The notes under the pieces: generated by a model
Told to the model about the DNA's origin: nothing
What the model saw: only the letters and a program-made list of their open reading frames with translations
Database searches by the model: none
Part shown: in pieces, positions 28,334-37,444 of the stretch
Position numbering within the stretch: position 1 is the stretch's first letter
How the letters are laid out: the number at the start of each line of letters is the position of its first letter
Origin: Aquitalea aquatica
Lineage (GTDB): Bacteria; Pseudomonadota; Gammaproteobacteria; Burkholderiales; Chromobacteriaceae
Assembly: GCF_013911085.1 (NCBI RefSeq)
Contig: NZ_JACERN010000033.1
Coordinates: 248,001-312,000, forward strand
Length of the DNA: 64,000 nt
Reading direction: 5' to 3'
Translations under genes and position numbers: made by a program

Positions 28334-29107
28334 TCAACACACCACCAGACCACGTGCGGCAAACTGTTGCCGTGCGGCAGCGACCATGGCCGCAGACGGT
28401 ACCGGCGTATTCGCCAAAGGATAATCCAGGCCCAGCTGCGCCCATTTATCGGCACCCATCTGGTGAAAAGGCAGGACTTCCACCCGCTGCACCACATCGC
28501 CCAAGCTGGCTGCATGATCAGCCAGGCGGCCGATATCATCGAGATCATCGGTCAAGCCAGGTACCAACACATAGCGCAACCAGATCGGCTTACCCAACCG
28601 CTTCAGCCGCTGGGCAAAATCCAGCGTTGGCTGCAGTGGCTGGCCAGTAATCTGCCGATAGCGCTCGGGATCGCTATGCTTGATATCCAGCAACACCAGA
28701 TCCACATCAGCCAACCAGTCGTCACTGATGCTTTCATGCAGGAAACCCTGGGTATCCAGCGCAGTATGCAGACCGAAGCGCTGTTTGATCGCATGCAGCA
28801 ACGCACCGACAAACTCGGGCTGCATCAAGGGCTCACCACCAGAGACAGTGACGCCGCCGGCAAACTTGAGAAAACCAGCATAGGGGGCCAGCTCGGCCAG
28901 CGCCTCATCCACAGTCAGTTGCCGCCCGGCATGCAGCTTCCAGGTATCAGGGTTATGACAATACTGACAGCGGAACTGGCAGCCAGACATGAAGAAGACA
29001 AAACGCATGCCTGGGCCATCCACACCGGCACCGCTCTCGGTCGAGTGCACATAACCGGAAAGCTGGCCGTGACTACAGGGCGCCGTGACACTGTGCTGTT
29101 GCGACAT
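28334..29107 (-). CDS. pflA: Pyruvate formate-lyase activating enzyme
   Basis: 257 residues. A radical-SAM enzyme that abstracts hydrogen from the glycine of PflB to create the glycyl radical. The cluster-binding motif is CQFRCQYC near residue 37, followed by HNPDTW. Downstream are the conserved VTVSGGEPLMQPEF near 86 and the DTQGF and DLVLLDIKH segments. It follows pflB in the same orientation after 64 bp holding a terminator-like hairpin, so it is probably made in smaller amounts than PflB. Anaerobic expression expected. Confidence 0.97.
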   Translation of the reverse strand: MSQQHSVTAPCSHGQLSGYVHSTESGAGVDGPGMRFVFFMSGCQFRCQYCHNPDTWKLHAGRQLTVDEALAELAPYAGFLKFAGGVTVSGGEPLMQPEFVGALLHAIKQRFGLHTALDTQGFLHESISDDWLADVDLVLLDIKHSDPERYRQITGQPLQPTLDFAQRLKRLGKPIWLRYVLVPGLTDDLDDIGRLADHAASLGDVVQRVEVLPFHQMGADKWAQLGLDYPLANTPVPSAAMVAAARQQFAARGLVVC

Positions 29108-29123
29108 GATTCATTCCTGACAT

Positions 29124-29160
29124 GAAAAACCCGCCCGGCGACCATGGTCGGCGAGCGGGC
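29124..29160 (-). terminator. Hairpin with T tract between pflB and pflA
   Basis: In minus-strand sense a long GC-rich stem, with two mismatches, around a short loop, and then TTTTT, directly before the pflA start. A leaky terminator here would attenuate read-through from pflB to pflA. Confidence 0.65.
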
Positions 29161-29171
29161 TGACAGCGCGA

Positions 29172-31430
29172 TTACAGGCTGGCGTGGAAGGTACGATTAA
29201 TCACATCCAGTTGCTGCTCGCGGGTGAGCTTGACGAAGTTGACCGCATAACCGGACACCCGGATCGTCAGCTGCGGATACAGCTCGGGGTGCTCCATGGC
29301 ATCCAGCAATGTCTCGCGCCGGAACACATTGACGTTGACGTGGAAACCACCGGCTGCAGCAAAGCCATCCAGGCAATGCGACAGGTTGGAGATGCGATCT
29401 TGTGCGGTGTGTCCCAGCGCATCCGGGGTAGCCGATGCCGTCCAGCTGATACCATCCAGCGCAGCGGAGTAAGGCAGCTTGGCCACCGAAGCACCAGCAG
29501 CCACAAAACCGTGCACATCGCGGCCGTTCATCGGATTGGCACCTGGCGCAAATGGCTCGCCGGCACGGCGACCGCACGGCGTATTGCCAGTTTTCTTGCC
29601 GTACACCACATTGGATGTGATGGTCAGCACCGACTGGGTTGGCGTGGCATGACGGTAGAAATACGGCTGGGCCTTGATCTTGTTCATGAAGGTTTCGGTC
29701 AGCCACACTGCCATGCTGTCGACGCGATCATCGTTGTTGCCATAGGCCGGATAGTCGCCCTCGATGCGGTAGTCCACCGCCAGGCCGGCTTCGTTGCGGA
29801 TGACATGCACGCGGGCATGCTTGATGGCCGACATCGAATCCGCCGCCACCGACAGACCGGCAATACCGCAGGCCATGGTGCGCAGGATGTCGCGATCATG
29901 CAGCGCCATTTCGATACGCTCGTAAGCATATTTGTCATGCATGTAGTGAATGCAGTTGAGCGCCTTGACATAAGTCGAGGCCAGCCAGTCCATCATCTTG
30001 TCGAACTTGGCCATGACTTCGTCAAAATCCAGCACATCGGCCGTGATCGGCACAAAGCCCGAGGCCACCACCGCCCCGCTCTTTTCGTCCACGCCGCCAT
30101 TGATGGCATACAGCATGGCCTTGGCCAGATTGGCTCGCGCACCAAAGAACTGCATCTGCTTGCCGATGCGCATGGCCGATACACAGCAGGCGATACCGTA
30201 ATCATCGCCCCACAGCGGGCGCATATTGTCATCGTTTTCGTACTGGATCGAGCTGGTATCGATAGAGACCTGAGCGCAGAAATCCTTGAAGCCCTGCGGC
30301 AGTGCGGTGGACCACAGCACGGTCAGGTTCGGCTCCGGTGCCGGCCCCAGGTTGTACAGGGTATTGAGGAAGCGGAAGCTATTTTTCGACACCAGGGTAC
30401 GGCCATCTTCACCCATGCCGCCGATGGACTCGGTCACCCAGGTCGGGTCGCCGGAGAACAGCTGATCGTATTCCGGGGTGCGCAGGAAGCGCACGATGCG
30501 CAGCTTGATCACCAGATCATCAATCAGCTCCTGCGCCTGTTCTTCGCTCAGCGCACCAGCTGCCAGGTCGCGCTCGATATAGATGTCGAGGAAGGTGGCG
30601 ATACGGCCCAGCGACATGGCTGCGCCATTTTGTTCTTTCACTGCAGCCAGATAGGCAAAGTAGGTCCACTGTACTGCCTCACAGGCATTGACCGCCGGCC
30701 GGCTGATGTCAAAGCCGTACTTGGCCGCCATCTGACGTAACTCATCCAGCGCACGGAACTGTTCGGACAACTCTTCACGCTGACGCAGCACGTCCTCGGT
30801 GAACACCGCATCGTCCAGCTCGTGGAACAGCTGCTGACGTTCCTTGCGCAGAAAATCCGTGCCATACAGCGCTACACGGCGATAGTCGCCGATGATGCGA
30901 CCACGACCATAGGCATCCGGCAGGCCGGTAATGATGCCGGACTTACGTGCGGCCAGAATATCGGGGGTATAGGTATCGAACACGCCCTGGTTATGGCTCT
31001 TGCGGTATTTTCCCCAGATTTCCTTGATCACCGGATCCAGCTCGAAGCCATAAGCGGCCAGTCCGCTTTCCACCATGCGCAAGCCACCATTGGGCATGAT
31101 GGCGCGCTTGAGCGGCGCATCGGTTTGCAGGCCGACAATCAGCTCCAGCGACTGGTCGATATAACCGGCGTCATGCGCGGTGATGGAGGTAGCACGATCA
31201 GCCGATACATCCAGCACACCCTTTTCCCGCTCCTGGCGCAGCAGCTCACCCAGCACATCCCACAGCTTGCGGGTGCGTTCGCTGGCACCGGCCAGGAAAG
31301 TGGCATCGCCGGTAAAGGGCCGATAATTCAGCTGAATGAATTGACGTACATCGACATGGGTTTGCCAGTTACCGGCAGTAAAGCCCCGCCATGGGTCGGC
31401 CTGTACGGCATTGTGAGCAATCGCTTCCAT
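29172..31430 (-). CDS. pflB: Formate C-acetyltransferase (pyruvate formate-lyase)
   Basis: 752 residues, against 760 in E. coli. Converts pyruvate and CoA to acetyl-CoA and formate under anoxia, by a glycyl-radical mechanism. The active-site cysteine pair is IACCVSAM near residue 413 and the radical glycine lies in RVSGYAVNF near residue 727. The N-terminus opens with [12 protein letters not shown], as in other Pfl proteins. An FNR box about 75 bp before the start predicts anaerobic induction. Followed by an attenuating hairpin and pflA. Confidence 0.98.
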   Translation of the reverse strand: MEAIAHNAVQADPWRGFTAGNWQTHVDVRQFIQLNYRPFTGDATFLAGASERTRKLWDVLGELLRQEREKGVLDVSADRATSITAHDAGYIDQSLELIVGLQTDAPLKRAIMPNGGLRMVESGLAAYGFELDPVIKEIWGKYRKSHNQGVFDTYTPDILAARKSGIITGLPDAYGRGRIIGDYRRVALYGTDFLRKERQQLFHELDDAVFTEDVLRQREELSEQFRALDELRQMAAKYGFDISRPAVNACEAVQWTYFAYLAAVKEQNGAAMSLGRIATFLDIYIERDLAAGALSEEQAQELIDDLVIKLRIVRFLRTPEYDQLFSGDPTWVTESIGGMGEDGRTLVSKNSFRFLNTLYNLGPAPEPNLTVLWSTALPQGFKDFCAQVSIDTSSIQYENDDNMRPLWGDDYGIACCVSAMRIGKQMQFFGARANLAKAMLYAINGGVDEKSGAVVASGFVPITADVLDFDEVMAKFDKMMDWLASTYVKALNCIHYMHDKYAYERIEMALHDRDILRTMACGIAGLSVAADSMSAIKHARVHVIRNEAGLAVDYRIEGDYPAYGNNDDRVDSMAVWLTETFMNKIKAQPYFYRHATPTQSVLTITSNVVYGKKTGNTPCGRRAGEPFAPGANPMNGRDVHGFVAAGASVAKLPYSAALDGISWTASATPDALGHTAQDRISNLSHCLDGFAAAGGFHVNVNVFRRETLLDAMEHPELYPQLTIRVSGYAVNFVKLTREQQLDVINRTFHASL

Positions 31431-31475
31431 GACTACCTCCTGAATTGAAGTCCGAAACTTATCCCTGCAGAAACA

Positions 31476-31481
31476 ATACTA
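31476..31481 (-). promoter_or_regulatory. Probable -10 element of the pflB promoter
   Basis: TAGTAT on the minus strand. A start about 7 bp downstream (near 31469) would put the FNR box centre at about -42, the class II activator position. Confidence 0.5.
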
Positions 31482-31504
31482 CATTCACTATCGAAAATGA
31501 CTTA

Positions 31505-31518
31505 TTGATGTAAATCAA
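31505..31518. promoter_or_regulatory. FNR/ANR box upstream of pflB
   Basis: TTGATGTAAATCAA matches the FNR consensus TTGAT-N4-ATCAA at all ten specified positions. Its position near -42 from the predicted pflB start fits class II activation by the oxygen-sensing FNR-type regulator. Confidence 0.85.
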
Positions 31519-31990
31519 ACTCCGCCACGGCCGATCATCGAAGCCGTACATTCTACCAGTACGCATCGCCAAGCACCTGATAATTCCGCATCCAAACCAG
31601 AAGTTTTCTTCTTGTTTTTCAACAAGATAATTATTTTTATAATCTATAAATTCAATATAACCACAGCATACGCCGCAGTAACGACACAACCATTCAGCAG
31701 CAAGTCATTGCCACCAGCGCCATCACAGATCAGCGATGCGCTCGCAAATACAAACTAAAAATGTTCGTTTTCAAACATTGAATTTTACATATCAATCTCA
31801 ACCACCAGACCTGCAATGTCCGTTACGTAATTTTACTACTTCACTGAGCAACAAACCCGCCCGATACCGTACAGCCAGCGTGAACCACGATGGGCAGCCA
31901 CAAAATGCTGCAGCCAGTAAGCAAAAACAGCAGAGGGGAACCAAGCAGTAACCGAGCACTCTGTACTTGAGTACAGTATTGGAAATAATC

Positions 31991-32629
31991 ATGAACAAAT
32001 TTCACCTTGCCACCCTACTAGCCAGCCTGTTCGCAGTCAGCGCCTGTACCCAGCAACAGAATGAAGCAGCACAGCAGGCCGCCTCCGCCGCCATCAGTAC
32101 GGCACATGCCACGCTGGGTGATGCCAGCACACCTCTGGCAACGCTGCGCCAACAGGCTAGTGCCGCTGCTGGTGAGGCCAAACAGCAGGCCGCCCAGCTG
32201 GTGGCCGATAATCCGGCGCTGGGCCTGGCAGTATCAGCCGTGCAACAGGGAATGGAAAAATCAGCCAATGCCTTGCAATGGCAGCAGCTGGAAACAAAAG
32301 TCGGCAGCTATCCGGCGGATATCGGACTGTATCAAAAAGGCGTGGTAGCTGACGCACTCCACCAGCTACTGGGTAAGAAGATGCCGGTATTCCTGCAAAA
32401 CATGCAGGTCAGCAGTCCGCTAGGAAAAGACCAGCTACTGTTTGTCAGCGGCAACAAACCGCATCAGGGTGGCGAGGAGATGGCCTATCTGCTGCTGGAC
32501 CCATCGAGCAAACAGCTGGAAGTCGGCTTGATCGAACAGGGCAAGCTGCGCATTTATCGCAGCGGCCCACCGCTATACCGCCCGGCAGAAATCAACACCA
32601 TGCTGAGCAATCTGGCCAGCCAGCCCTGA
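31991..32629 (+). CDS. Lipoprotein of unknown function
   Basis: 212 residues from ATG at 31991 with GGAAA upstream. The lipobox is VSAC (cysteine near residue 19). The mature N-terminus (residues 20-90) is glutamine- and alanine-rich with heptad-like spacing, probably a coiled coil. The C-terminal half (about 100-205) alternates strands and helices with no catalytic motif. Convergent with the methyltransferase gene, 13 bp apart. Function not recognised. Confidence 0.7.
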   Translation: MNKFHLATLLASLFAVSACTQQQNEAAQQAASAAISTAHATLGDASTPLATLRQQASAAAGEAKQQAAQLVADNPALGLAVSAVQQGMEKSANALQWQQLETKVGSYPADIGLYQKGVVADALHQLLGKKMPVFLQNMQVSSPLGKDQLLFVSGNKPHQGGEEMAYLLLDPSSKQLEVGLIEQGKLRIYRSGPPLYRPAEINTMLSNLASQP

Positions 32630-32642
32630 GTCAAGCAGCGAC

Positions 32643-33188
32643 TCAGGCCGCCAGCCCACGCGGCCACAAACGGCCGGTTTTCTCCATATATAAGCGATAG
32701 GCATTGCCAGCGCGGTGCAGCATTTCACCTTCTTCACGCCGCACGCTGCCCCGATAGCTCAGCAGCAAGGCCAGCATGCCGCTGGCAGCCACGCCATCCT
32801 GCAATAGCAACAGCTGCGCCAGCGCAGCCAGCCATAGCGCCGCATATAGCGGATGGCGGATGCGTTGATAGACGCCACCCTGGCACTGCAGCGTTCCGAC
32901 TGGTTGCAATAGCAAATCATGCTGGCTGCGCCAGAACAACCAGCAGGCATAGGCCAGCAACAAGCTACCGACTGCTGCGGCCAGTGGCGGCAGCTCAAGC
33001 GGCAAGCAGCGCTGCCAACCACTGCAGGCAGCCAGCAACGGCACTAATAGCATGCCGGTCAGAACCGGCCAGCGCAGAATGCACTGCCCCACCACCATGG
33101 CATTACGCTGCTGCAATAATGGACGATAAGCCAGCCGCGTCAGCAGCATGATGAACACCCCGGCAAGCTGGATGATGGACCACAGCAT
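32643..33188 (-). CDS. Membrane methyltransferase, isoprenylcysteine carboxyl methyltransferase-like
   Basis: 181 residues with four predicted membrane helices (about 4-22, 38-55, 65-86, 115-135). The signature YQRIRHPLYAALW near residue 108 matches the RHP motif of the ICMT/PEMT-type SAM-dependent methyltransferases, and the C-terminal REEGEMLHRAGNAYRLYMEKTGR fits the same family. The natural substrate is unknown; bacterial members often modify lipids or thiols. A Fur box lies 30 bp upstream of its start, so iron limitation should raise expression. Confidence 0.82.
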   Translation of the reverse strand: MLWSIIQLAGVFIMLLTRLAYRPLLQQRNAMVVGQCILRWPVLTGMLLVPLLAACSGWQRCLPLELPPLAAAVGSLLLAYACWLFWRSQHDLLLQPVGTLQCQGGVYQRIRHPLYAALWLAALAQLLLLQDGVAASGMLALLLSYRGSVRREEGEMLHRAGNAYRLYMEKTGRLWPRGLAA

Positions 33189-33217
33189 AAGCCGCCTCCT
33201 TATTGCAAGTTAATAGC

Positions 33218-33230
33218 AATGATTATCATT
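33218..33230. promoter_or_regulatory. Fur box upstream of the ICMT-like gene
   Basis: A perfect 6-1-6 palindrome AATGAT-T-ATCATT. Against the 19-bp Fur consensus (window 33215-33233) 13 positions match. It lies 30 bp before the methyltransferase start and about 165 bp before the divergent sugar dehydrogenase-like gene, so it may serve one or both. Confidence 0.7.
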
Positions 33231-33394
33231 TACTATTTTAATCACGGCAAGCCATATCTCGCCAGAGCACACCCCACCGGACAGCCAAACATGTCAGAAT
33301 CTGCCAAGTAAAATCTGCCAGCCAGCTGCCGTTGCAGCCAGGCAAACCAGCCCCGTAATGCCACCAACCCCCGGTACTAGTGAAAGGCCAAGCC

Positions 33395-34564
33395 ATGCCC
33401 ACGTTCCGCCTTGCCTGCCTGAGCGTACTGCTAATGTTTTATCTGCCAGCGCAGGCAAGCGCCCAGTGTGTCAGACTACAAGCGGCTGGTCTGCAAACCC
33501 TGCCCGGCCTGTGCGCCGAAGTGATTGCCCACGGCCTGAAAATGCCACGCGGACTGACCATATTGCCTAATGGGAACCTGCTGGTAACAGAAATGGTGCG
33601 CTGGGATGCTGCGCAAGGCCGGCTGTTACAACTGGCCTCCAGCGCAAACGGCTGGCAGCAAAGCGTGGTAGCCAAAGGCTTTGACCGCCCACACGGAGTG
33701 GTACAGGGGCCGGATGGCAAGATCTATGTTGGTGAAGTCGGGCGCATTGTCCGCTTTACGCCAGAGCGGCCAGATGAGCGCGAAACCGTGGCCACCCTGC
33801 CTTTGCGCCAGCGTCACCCGCTCACCACCTTTGCCCTGACAGGCAATGGTGATCTGTACGTCAACATCGGCAGCTCATCGGACAATTGCGAAAACGCCAG
33901 CCCAGCCGAACAGGCGGCGCAGCGCTGCCCGGAAAGCGAGCAGGATAAAGCTGGGGTGGTCTGGCGTTACCACCTGGACAAAGATGGCAAGGTCAGCGAT
34001 CTGGGTGTCTTTGCCCGTGGCCTGCGCAACAGCATGGCTCTGGGTGTGCACCCGGCCAGCGGCATTGTCTTACAGGCAGAAAACAGCCGCGACGCCATTC
34101 AATTGAAAATGAAGCTGCCCAATGACAATGAATTGCCACACGACGAGCTGAATCTGCTGCAGGCCGGCCAGCACTATGGCTGGCCCTTCTGCTATGACAA
34201 GCAGCTGGCCGCTCCGGAGTTTCCTAGCCACGACTGCCGCAATACCCAGCCTCCCTATCTGCTGCTGCCCGCCCATGCCGCGCCACTGGGGCTGACATGG
34301 TGGCTATCCCCGCAAGCCCCGCCACGCTTTGCCGGCTGGCTGATTGTCGGTTTCCATGGCTATCGTCAGCACGGCCACCGGCTGATGGCTTATCCGGTGG
34401 ACAAGCAAGGCCTGCCCAAGGGCAAGCCGCTGGAACTGATCAGCAACTGGAAAGACAGCAAAGGCCCAGGCGGGCCGGTAGAAATACGCGTGGGGAACGA
34501 TGGTGCGCTTTATCTGACCGATGACCGTCACGGCCAGGTCATCCGCCTGTATGCCGTGCAGTAA
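33395..34564 (+). CDS. L-sorbosone dehydrogenase-like / PQQ-type beta-propeller protein
   Basis: 389 residues from ATG at 33395, with AAAGG upstream. A signal peptide ends at QASA-QC near residue 25, so the protein is periplasmic. The mature chain has the six-bladed beta-propeller style of soluble quinoprotein dehydrogenases: MPRGLTILPNGNLLVTE near 55, PHGVVQGPDGKIYVGE near 105, LTGNGDLYVNIGSSSDNC near 150, and a final NDGALYLTDDRHGQV near 365. These match L-sorbosone dehydrogenase and related PQQ sugar dehydrogenases. Cofactor and substrate are inferred, not proven. A cysteine-rich insertion is present. Confidence 0.8.
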   Translation: MPTFRLACLSVLLMFYLPAQASAQCVRLQAAGLQTLPGLCAEVIAHGLKMPRGLTILPNGNLLVTEMVRWDAAQGRLLQLASSANGWQQSVVAKGFDRPHGVVQGPDGKIYVGEVGRIVRFTPERPDERETVATLPLRQRHPLTTFALTGNGDLYVNIGSSSDNCENASPAEQAAQRCPESEQDKAGVVWRYHLDKDGKVSDLGVFARGLRNSMALGVHPASGIVLQAENSRDAIQLKMKLPNDNELPHDELNLLQAGQHYGWPFCYDKQLAAPEFPSHDCRNTQPPYLLLPAHAAPLGLTWWLSPQAPPRFAGWLIVGFHGYRQHGHRLMAYPVDKQGLPKGKPLELISNWKDSKGPGGPVEIRVGNDGALYLTDDRHGQVIRLYAVQ

Positions 34565-34653
34565 AGTAGCGCACATGAAATTGCCGCTCCAGCAGCTTCC
34601 CGCACCGCAACAAAGCCCCTATCATCAATCCATCCCGTTTTTGCAGGCCGGCC

Positions 34654-36021
34654 ATGAACCAGACTCAGCAGCAGCAATGGACAGCCTTGCTGTCCACCCA
34701 ACGTTTCAAGGTGGTACAGGGGGAAATCAAGCCAACCCACACTCCAGCCACCGATGAAGGCAGTGCCGGCCTGCGCAGCGATTTTCACATCGACCACGAC
34801 CGGGTGGTGTTTTCCAGCGCCTTTCGCCGGCTGGGCCGCAAAACCCAGGTCCACCCGCTGGCACAGAACGACCATACCCATAACCGCCTGACCCACAGCG
34901 TGGAAGTAGCCAGCGTCGGGCGCAGCCTGGGCAACCGCGTGGGGGTGATGATGCAGCACGCCGGCGTGATGCCCGCCGGTTATGGCCCATTCGACATTGG
35001 TGCGGTGGTGCAGGTAGCCTGCCTGGCGCACGATATTGGCAACCCGCCCTTTGGCCACACTGGCGAAGACGCGCTGCGTGACTGGTTCCGCGACAGTCGC
35101 AACGCCCACTTCCTGCAAACGCTGGATGCCGCCCAACAGCGCGATGTACAGACCTACGAAGGCAATGCCCACGGCCTGCGCATGCTGGCCACACTGGAAA
35201 TGTACAGCCACGAGGGCGGCATGCGGCTGACCGCTGCCGCACTGGGTGCCTTGATCAAATATCCGTGGACATCAGACGCCCCCAAAGCCCTGGCACGTGA
35301 CAAATTCAATATCTACCGCACCGAACTGCCCTACTTCGAGCGCATCGCCGAAGAACTGCGCCTGCCGCGCAAAGGCCAGCTGGAATGGGGCCGCCATCCG
35401 CTGTCCTACCTGATGGAGGCGGCGGACGACATCTGCTATGCCATCCTCGATCTGGAAGACGCTGTGGAAATCGGCATTCTCGACGTACACGAGTTCGAGC
35501 GCTTGTTTGCCCGCTTTACCGAATACGAGCGGGTATGGGACATCCACGACGTCAAGCAGAAATGTGCCACACTGCGCGGCATCGCCATCGGTCGCTGCGT
35601 GGCGGAAGTGGCCCAAAAATTCATGCTGCATCACAACTCGCTGCTGGCCGGAGAATTCCCCGCCAAAGACCTGATCAACCTGACCGACGCCGAAGTACAA
35701 GAGGCACTGATCCAGGCCAAGGAGCTGGCCAGCAACAAGGTCTACCGCCACCGCACCAAGCTGGTGACCGAACTGGCCTCCTACCCCTGCATGGCCACCA
35801 TATTGGATGTGCTGGTCCCGGCCGTACATGCCTACATCACCAAAGGTGCCGAACAGCTCTCGCCGCGCCAGCACCTGGCGATGGGCTTGCTGGAACAGCA
35901 CATCAAGCCAGATGACAACCTGTACCAAGCCTATATGAAGGTGCTGGATTTCGTTGGCGGCATGACCGACAACTACGCGGCCAACCTGGCGCGGGAAATT
36001 TCCGGCGTCGGTATCCTGTAA
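34654..36021 (+). CDS. dgt: Deoxyguanosinetriphosphate triphosphohydrolase
   Basis: 455 residues. It cleaves dGTP to deoxyguanosine and triphosphate. Conserved landmarks: RSDFHIDHDRVVFSSAFRRL near 40-59, the HD metal site in RLTHSVEVASVGRSLG (histidine) and CLAHDIGNPPFGHTGE near 128, and the LMEAADDICYAILDLEDA aspartate segment near 255. The length fits the shorter type of dNTP triphosphohydrolases. A phosphatase gene follows after 22 bp, likely co-transcribed. Confidence 0.95.
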   Translation: MNQTQQQQWTALLSTQRFKVVQGEIKPTHTPATDEGSAGLRSDFHIDHDRVVFSSAFRRLGRKTQVHPLAQNDHTHNRLTHSVEVASVGRSLGNRVGVMMQHAGVMPAGYGPFDIGAVVQVACLAHDIGNPPFGHTGEDALRDWFRDSRNAHFLQTLDAAQQRDVQTYEGNAHGLRMLATLEMYSHEGGMRLTAAALGALIKYPWTSDAPKALARDKFNIYRTELPYFERIAEELRLPRKGQLEWGRHPLSYLMEAADDICYAILDLEDAVEIGILDVHEFERLFARFTEYERVWDIHDVKQKCATLRGIAIGRCVAEVAQKFMLHHNSLLAGEFPAKDLINLTDAEVQEALIQAKELASNKVYRHRTKLVTELASYPCMATILDVLVPAVHAYITKGAEQLSPRQHLAMGLLEQHIKPDDNLYQAYMKVLDFVGGMTDNYAANLAREISGVGIL

Positions 36022-36043
36022 TCAACCCAATTCGGACACCTCC

Positions 36044-36679
36044 ATGCACACCACCCGCTTCTGCCTGATTCGCCATGGTGAAACCGACTGGAACCGTGAA
36101 CGCCGTCTGCAAGGCCATCTGGACATCCCGCTCAACCAGCAGGGCATGGCCCAGGCCGAGCGGCTGGCCAATGCCCTGCTGCGCCAGCAACTGCAATTTG
36201 CCGCCCTGCATGTCAGCGAACTGACCCGTGCCCGCCAGACTGCCGCCGCCATCAGCCAGCGGCTTGACCTGCCCTTGCAAACTCACCGGGAGCTGAAGGA
36301 GCGCCATTACGGCGCTTTCCAGGGGCGTACTTTCGACGAAGCACGCGAACATATCCCGCACGTTTACCGGCTGCATCAGGAACGTGACCTGCATTTCGAC
36401 CTACAGGGCGGCGAAAGCCTGCTGGCTTTCCAGCAACGCATCATGCACTGCATGCAGCAACTGGCCGAGCAATATGCCGGACAACAGATTCTGGTAGTCA
36501 GCCATGGCGGCGTACTGGAAATGATCTACCGCACCGCCAGCGGCAAAGGGCTGAGTGGCGCCCGCGATTTTCCCATTCCCAATGCGGCGCTGAACTGGGT
36601 GAGCTATCAGGGCGGCAACTGGCACATTGAAAAATGGGCGGATCAGGCGCATCTGGATGACAGCCTGGATGAAGTCTGA
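36044..36679 (+). CDS. Histidine phosphatase family protein (GpmB/CobC-like)
   Basis: 211 residues. The phospho-histidine motif LIRHGETDWN is at residues 6-15 and the second catalytic histidine is in VSHGGVLE near 152; RQTAAAIS near 68 carries the conserved arginine. These are cofactor-independent-looking small phosphatases (phosphoglycerate-mutase-like). Substrate unclear; some members dephosphorylate phosphoserine or alpha-ribazole phosphate. It starts 22 bp after dgt. Confidence 0.85.
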   Translation: MHTTRFCLIRHGETDWNRERRLQGHLDIPLNQQGMAQAERLANALLRQQLQFAALHVSELTRARQTAAAISQRLDLPLQTHRELKERHYGAFQGRTFDEAREHIPHVYRLHQERDLHFDLQGGESLLAFQQRIMHCMQQLAEQYAGQQILVVSHGGVLEMIYRTASGKGLSGARDFPIPNAALNWVSYQGGNWHIEKWADQAHLDDSLDEV

Positions 36680-36746
36680 ACGCGACAAGCGACAGATTCG
36701 CCAGCATGCCGCGACAGACTGACAGCAATCAGCCAAAGGAAAAACC

Positions 36747-37145
36747 ATGAGCACGCCCGAACAGCACAGCGACGCCGAATGGCGCGCCCGCCTCAGCCCC
36801 GAGCAATATCGCGTCGCCCGCCAGGGTGGAACCGAGCGTCCTTTCAGCGGCGAACACTACCAACGCACCGAACAGGGTGACTATCACTGCATCTGCTGTG
36901 GCAGCCTGCTCTTTCATTCCGCTAGCAAGTTCGACGCTGGCTGTGGCTGGCCCAGCTTCTGGGAAGAAGCCGCCGGCGAACGTATCACCCGCCTGCGCGA
37001 TACCTCGCATGGCATGATCCGCGTGGAAGTGCGCTGCGCCAACTGCGATGCCCACCTGGGCCATGTCTTTCCCGACGGCCCGGAACCGACCGGCGAGCGC
37101 TATTGCATCAATTCGGTGTGCCTGAGCTTTAGCCCCAAACCATAA
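36747..37145 (+). CDS. msrB: Peptide-methionine (R)-S-oxide reductase
   Basis: 132 residues, a single MsrB domain. It repairs R-methionine sulfoxide in proteins with thioredoxin. Zinc ligands are CICC near residue 50 and CANC near 96; the catalytic cysteine is in [11 protein letters not shown] near residue 120. The protein has the usual [12 protein letters not shown] segment. AAAGGA lies 6 bp before the ATG. Terminates before a stretch with no gene. Confidence 0.96.
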   Translation: MSTPEQHSDAEWRARLSPEQYRVARQGGTERPFSGEHYQRTEQGDYHCICCGSLLFHSASKFDAGCGWPSFWEEAAGERITRLRDTSHGMIRVEVRCANCDAHLGHVFPDGPEPTGERYCINSVCLSFSPKP

Positions 37146-37444
37146 GCAAATGGACCCGGCCACCACGCTTGGCCTACCCCCTTCAAGCGGTAGCCCATAT
37201 CACAGTGCCGACGAGTGCTGGAAGCGAATAACACTAAAGCCTTCCCCAGAGAAGAGGCTGAGCATAATTACCTGACATGAAAACGGCAGTGTGGATAAAC
37301 GGTTTGGACGCGCAAACAGCTTACCCTGTACCGCCGTTCTCACTACTGACGTTTATTTCAAGCGCCCATGATTCTGTGAAAATGCTAAAAAAAAGCCGTC
37401 GCAATGGTGCGACGGCTTTTTACATGATACGCAGGCAGCAAGGG
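37146..37444. other. Intergenic stretch with the znuA terminator
   Basis: About 300 bases between msrB and znuA (convergent). I see no gene. The only clear structure is a terminator at 37390-37421. Confidence 0.6.
37390..37421 (-). terminator. Terminator of the zinc operon
   Basis: A perfect 13-bp stem AAAAAGCCGTCGC with a 6-base loop and T runs on either side, 24 bp after the znuA stop. Confidence 0.93.

Larger units (their letters stand above)
31431..31990. other. AT-rich intergenic region with the pflB promoter
   Basis: About 560 bases, much more AT-rich than its neighbours, especially 31600-31760 and 31740-31860. It holds the FNR box and promoter of pflB (31470-31518) and a weak hairpin near 31610-31632. 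No convincing gene; a 76-codon minus frame at 31459-31689 crosses the pflB promoter and is not supported. Confidence 0.6.

Noticed and set aside
29184-30740. Plus-strand frame of 518 codons opposite pflB
   Set aside because: Antisense of pflB, with no start signal and no recognisable protein.
31459-31689. 76-codon minus frame in the AT-rich gap as a gene
   Set aside because: It would overlap the pflB promoter and FNR box, with no ribosome site.
31600-31860. AT-rich island as a mobile element
   Set aside because: No transposase, terminal repeats or target duplications are visible.
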